Shown: positions 61,543-64,000 of the stretch, piece after piece
Position numbering within the stretch: the stretch's first letter is position 1
Layout of the letters: each line of letters starts with the position of its first letter
The notes under the pieces: generated by a model
The model's input: only the letters and a program-made list of their open reading frames with translations
What the model was told of the DNA's origin: nothing
Database searches by the model: none
From: Bacteroidaceae bacterium
GTDB lineage: Bacteria > Bacteroidota > Bacteroidia > Bacteroidales > Bacteroidaceae
Direction: 5' to 3'
DNA length: 64,000 nucleotides
Assembly: GCA_017651315.1 (NCBI GenBank)
Contig: JAGCDE010000001.1
Coordinates: 33,825 to 97,824, forward strand
Translations under genes and position numbers: made by a program

Positions 61543-62346
61543 CTAATTTGATTTTCTAAATGTACCTCTAGCAAATCCTTCACCAATAAGTGTTTGATTG
61601 TCTTTTATTTCAAATAGCAAATCGCTTTTGTCAGTTCTTATTTTAATAATGTTCTCGTCCACCTCATAGCTTGATGCAAAGGAAAATCCAAAGATGGCAT
61701 CAACAATTGTTACAGTCCTCTTTCCTCTGAATATTAATTTCCTATAGAAAGCACAGTCTCTTGAAACATATGTTCCTTGAAGGTGTGCGTAGGTTTTGTA
61801 TTGCTTTCTAACAGAAACAGGTAGACCGACGTATTCTGATAGATACTTCTTGATGTTGGTTGCTATTTCTCTTTCGTCATCAATGCCGTATTGTTCTTTA
61901 ACATAAAAGGTAAAAGGAATGTATTTTTCATTCAGAGATATTGTGTAATCCACATAATTCAATATTGAATCAACCGTGATTGAAACCAATTTGTCATCAA
62001 CAAATCTGTATGTTTTCTTTTGAATAATAGCTGGTGTAACTTCCAATAACGAATCAACGATAGAACGCACCCGCTCTTCTGTCTTCACAATACTGTCTAA
62101 ATCTTGAACCTGCAATATTGATGATTGGCATTCAAACGCCTTTAGAGTGTCAATAGATGACAGATATTCTTCTTTGTTTAGCGTACCAGTTCCATAGAAC
62201 ATAAAGTTATCAGATAAAATCTGATTGACTTTTTCTTTTTCAAAGCAATTCTTAGCTTCTATTAAATCCTCGACAATCATCTGTTTGCTTTTCTGACAAG
62301 CAGAGAAAATAAATACACATATTAAAATAGGAATAAACTTCTTCAT
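61543..62346 (-). CDS. Lipoprotein of unknown function
   Basis: A 267-residue lipoprotein (MKKFIPILICVFIFSAC, lipobox FSAC at residue 17). The N-terminal third is helical and acidic (MIVEDLIEAKNCFEKEKVNQIL), resembling the start of an NTF2-like fold. The C-terminal part is beta-rich (KTYRFVDDKLVSITVDSILNYVDYTIS). No family is recognised. AT-rich coding indicates transfer with the rest of the region. It lies 59 bases downstream of the deiminase-like gene on the same strand, so the two may be cotranscribed. The 166 bases between it and the HNH-like gene show nothing I can support. Confidence 0.55.
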   Translation of the reverse strand: MKKFIPILICVFIFSACQKSKQMIVEDLIEAKNCFEKEKVNQILSDNFMFYGTGTLNKEEYLSSIDTLKAFECQSSILQVQDLDSIVKTEERVRSIVDSLLEVTPAIIQKKTYRFVDDKLVSITVDSILNYVDYTISLNEKYIPFTFYVKEQYGIDDEREIATNIKKYLSEYVGLPVSVRKQYKTYAHLQGTYVSRDCAFYRKLIFRGKRTVTIVDAIFGFSFASSYEVDENIIKIRTDKSDLLFEIKDNQTLIGEGFARGTFRKSN

Positions 62347-62405
62347 ATCAATAACTTCTTTTTATCAATTTTTTGATATATGATGAAAACAAAAAGATGA
62401 AAGGC

Positions 62406-63683
62406 TTAACGGACTACCCACGTAGTACAATTCAGCAAACCACCTTCTATAGCTACTTCGTTATAGTTAATCGTTTCAATGACTTTATCTGGAAAAGCCT
62501 TTTGTATAATGTCAACAGCTTCTTTGTCTTCTTCCCTTCCAAAAACAGGTACAACAATAAGGTTATTCACCTTCAAGTAATTCACATATATACCAATAGC
62601 GCTATCGCGATGTTTACTATCCTTGGTGGAAAAGAATGGCACATCTATATATTTCAAGTTGTATTTCTCAATAATCTTTCGCCTGTCATCTTGAATGTAT
62701 TTGTAATCATCAGATAATCTATTCCCAAGAATAGTGCTCTTATTCACGAATCTAACCATACCATCGGCATGTCCAGTAAAATCTTCGCAGGTTGAATTTA
62801 ATGCCTTAATAATTATAATCTCACATTCCAACAACTTGCCTAATTCGTCAATAAGTTCGTTTCTTGTTTTATCAGGGTTTTCAGAGAATATTCTATCAGA
62901 TAATATTGCTCGACCTTCGCATATAAGGACATTGCCACCATCAAGATTGATGTCTGAACTTTGTGCATGAATATTGTTCACTCTGCAAACTTCTTCGACA
63001 TCCGAGCGAGATTCCTCCCAATCTTTATTTCCCTTAAGGTAACTAGGATTATATTTGAATTGTATAAATTTCCCAGATTCTGTTTGGACAGGCATATAGT
63101 CGCGGCACCAAATATCTTTAGTTCCCTTCAAGAATGCATATTTGACGCTATGCTTTTCTAAAATACCAATGAGTCTGTTGCAAGCATCAGGATACTTAGT
63201 CATTAGCAATTCGGACATATATACTGTTTGCTCTGTAAAACCCTTAAGAGTATTGTCATTAGTCTCTTTTTCAACTGATGTCACTAAGGTATCTTTATGT
63301 AATTCTTCTTTTGTGTGCTGTTTCATATTAGAAGCGGTAATTGAAGACATGTTATATCCAACTACATCCTTAACTAATGCAGGAGTAGGTTCGATGTTAT
63401 TTTTATTGCATATATCAAGGAATAGTGTTTCTCTGCCCAGTTTACCCAATGTAAATCGCTCTATATATTCATCTGTTATCCTCTTATTAATTTCAGGATA
63501 ATTATTGATTCTTTTAAGGATTATTCTTCGCTCTTTATCTGTTAACTTTTTGTCCAATAATTCTTCATACAACTCATTTATTGGTCGCTTCTTAAAAAGT
63601 TGTACCAAATCACATTTGAAACCAATAAAGGCAGCAATTGTAATAATACTACCGACTATACCAAGGATTGATTCTATATTCAT
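62406..63683 (-). CDS. Membrane-anchored agmatine/peptidyl-arginine deiminase-like protein
   Basis: This 425-residue protein has an N-terminal TM helix (residues 7-23, LGIVGSIITIAAFIGF) and a helical region (30-130). The deiminase fold of the PAD_porph/agmatine deiminase family carries WCRDYMPVQ, INLDGGNVL, FTGHADGMVRF and the catalytic Cys419 in LLNCTTW. All key motifs of the amidinotransferase fold are present, so it is probably active on guanidino substrates (arginine residues, agmatine). The TM plus helical extension is not usual for agmatine deiminases. Its neighbours are AbiEii and an HNH-like gene. Confidence 0.8.
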   Translation of the reverse strand: MNIESILGIVGSIITIAAFIGFKCDLVQLFKKRPINELYEELLDKKLTDKERRIILKRINNYPEINKRITDEYIERFTLGKLGRETLFLDICNKNNIEPTPALVKDVVGYNMSSITASNMKQHTKEELHKDTLVTSVEKETNDNTLKGFTEQTVYMSELLMTKYPDACNRLIGILEKHSVKYAFLKGTKDIWCRDYMPVQTESGKFIQFKYNPSYLKGNKDWEESRSDVEEVCRVNNIHAQSSDINLDGGNVLICEGRAILSDRIFSENPDKTRNELIDELGKLLECEIIIIKALNSTCEDFTGHADGMVRFVNKSTILGNRLSDDYKYIQDDRRKIIEKYNLKYIDVPFFSTKDSKHRDSAIGIYVNYLKVNNLIVVPVFGREEDKEAVDIIQKAFPDKVIETINYNEVAIEGGLLNCTTWVVR

Positions 63684-63747
63684 AATAAAAATGTTTTGTG
63701 ATGAATAATAATTGACGTTACTTTTATGTAAAACAGGATTTGTATTA

Positions 63748-64000
63748 TCAATATAGCAAATCTTTTAGTCGCTCTGCTTCCACCCTCAACTTTTCTGGAT
63801 TAAGGTCTGCCAGTTTTTGAAGGTTAAGAAGCTTCCATTTGACAGATGGAAAGTCCTTGAAATGTGCAAACTCATAGTTGTCCCATTCGGGCTCACCATA
63901 TTCAAAACTAACGAGAAATCGACGGTCAGCATCGGTTAAGAGATTATTAACGTCAGATATTAGTTTTGTACGAGTTTCTTCAAATTCTTCGTATGAAAAT
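63748..64000 (-). CDS. C-terminal part of an AbiEii/AbiGii-type nucleotidyltransferase toxin (5' end outside the window)
   Basis: The minus-strand frame ends at TGA 63750-63748 and stays open to the right edge (83 residues seen). It includes RRFLVSFEYGEPEWDNYEF and FPSVKWKLLNLQKLADLNPEKL, matching the C-terminal region of AbiEii toxins ('FL.sl..geP.W', 'lPavkWKllNl.kl'). AbiEii is the nucleotidyltransferase toxin of the AbiE type IV toxin-antitoxin system. The start and AbiEi partner lie beyond the window. This supports a defence character for the region. Confidence 0.7.
   Translation of the reverse strand, partial: FSYEEFEETRTKLISDVNNLLTDADRRFLVSFEYGEPEWDNYEFAHFKDFPSVKWKLLNLQKLADLNPEKLRVEAERLKDLLY

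Overview
The window comes from a member of the order Bacteroidales (Bacteroidota), most likely a gut-type polysaccharide degrader. The signs are several matches to the Bacteroides promoter (TTTG or TTG, about 19 bases, then TAnnTTTG), no Shine-Dalgarno pattern, SusB/GH97, GH3 and GH106-like glycosidases, a C10 protease, BlaI/BlaR-TonB, an HU-smalltalk pair, AbiEii and IS66. Genus cannot be fixed from the sequence. No rRNA, tRNA or CRISPR array was seen.

Layout. 0-10 kb: the end of an outer-membrane protein gene, a Gfo/Idh oxidoreductase, a FadL-type porin, a secreted Ser/Tyr-rich protein and an RND efflux operon (adaptor, pump, TolC). 10-18 kb: a secreted C10 protease, a decayed hicA next to intact hicB, a GH97 glycosidase, two small secreted proteins and an M20 dipeptidase. 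18-24 kb: a MacAB-like operon (ATPase, two permeases, adaptor, TolC). 24-31 kb: a GH3 lipoprotein, an XRE/ImmA/PIN module and BlaI with a BlaR-TonB sensor. 31-38 kb: a compact operon of G3E GTPase, Fur/Zur, a QueH::5-FCL fusion and an EFR1 ferredoxin, then a phytase-like phosphatase, an ABC exporter and a zinc-ribbon protein.

38.4-44.3 kb is an accessory island. It begins with a broken lipoprotein gene and holds two AT-rich secreted-protein genes, an orphan Rhs tip with a papain/C39-like C-terminus, duplicated leader and terminator elements, an HU-smalltalk pair and an M48 peptidase. About 840 bases of repeat-rich non-coding DNA follow. 45-54 kb is a carbohydrate locus: CE1-like esterase, a second GH3, a PQQ-type propeller and a GH106-like enzyme, with gene remnants between.

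54.4-64 kb is a second accessory region. It carries a complete IS66 element (inverted repeats plus a perfect 8-base target duplication) followed by AT-rich genes on the minus strand: a DUF4365-like/TPR protein coupled to a zinc-finger HNH-like protein, a lipoprotein, a membrane-anchored arginine-deiminase-like protein and the end of an AbiEii-type gene. The DUF4365-TPR/HNH pair, the membrane-anchored deiminase and the Rhs tip are the best candidates for undescribed biology.
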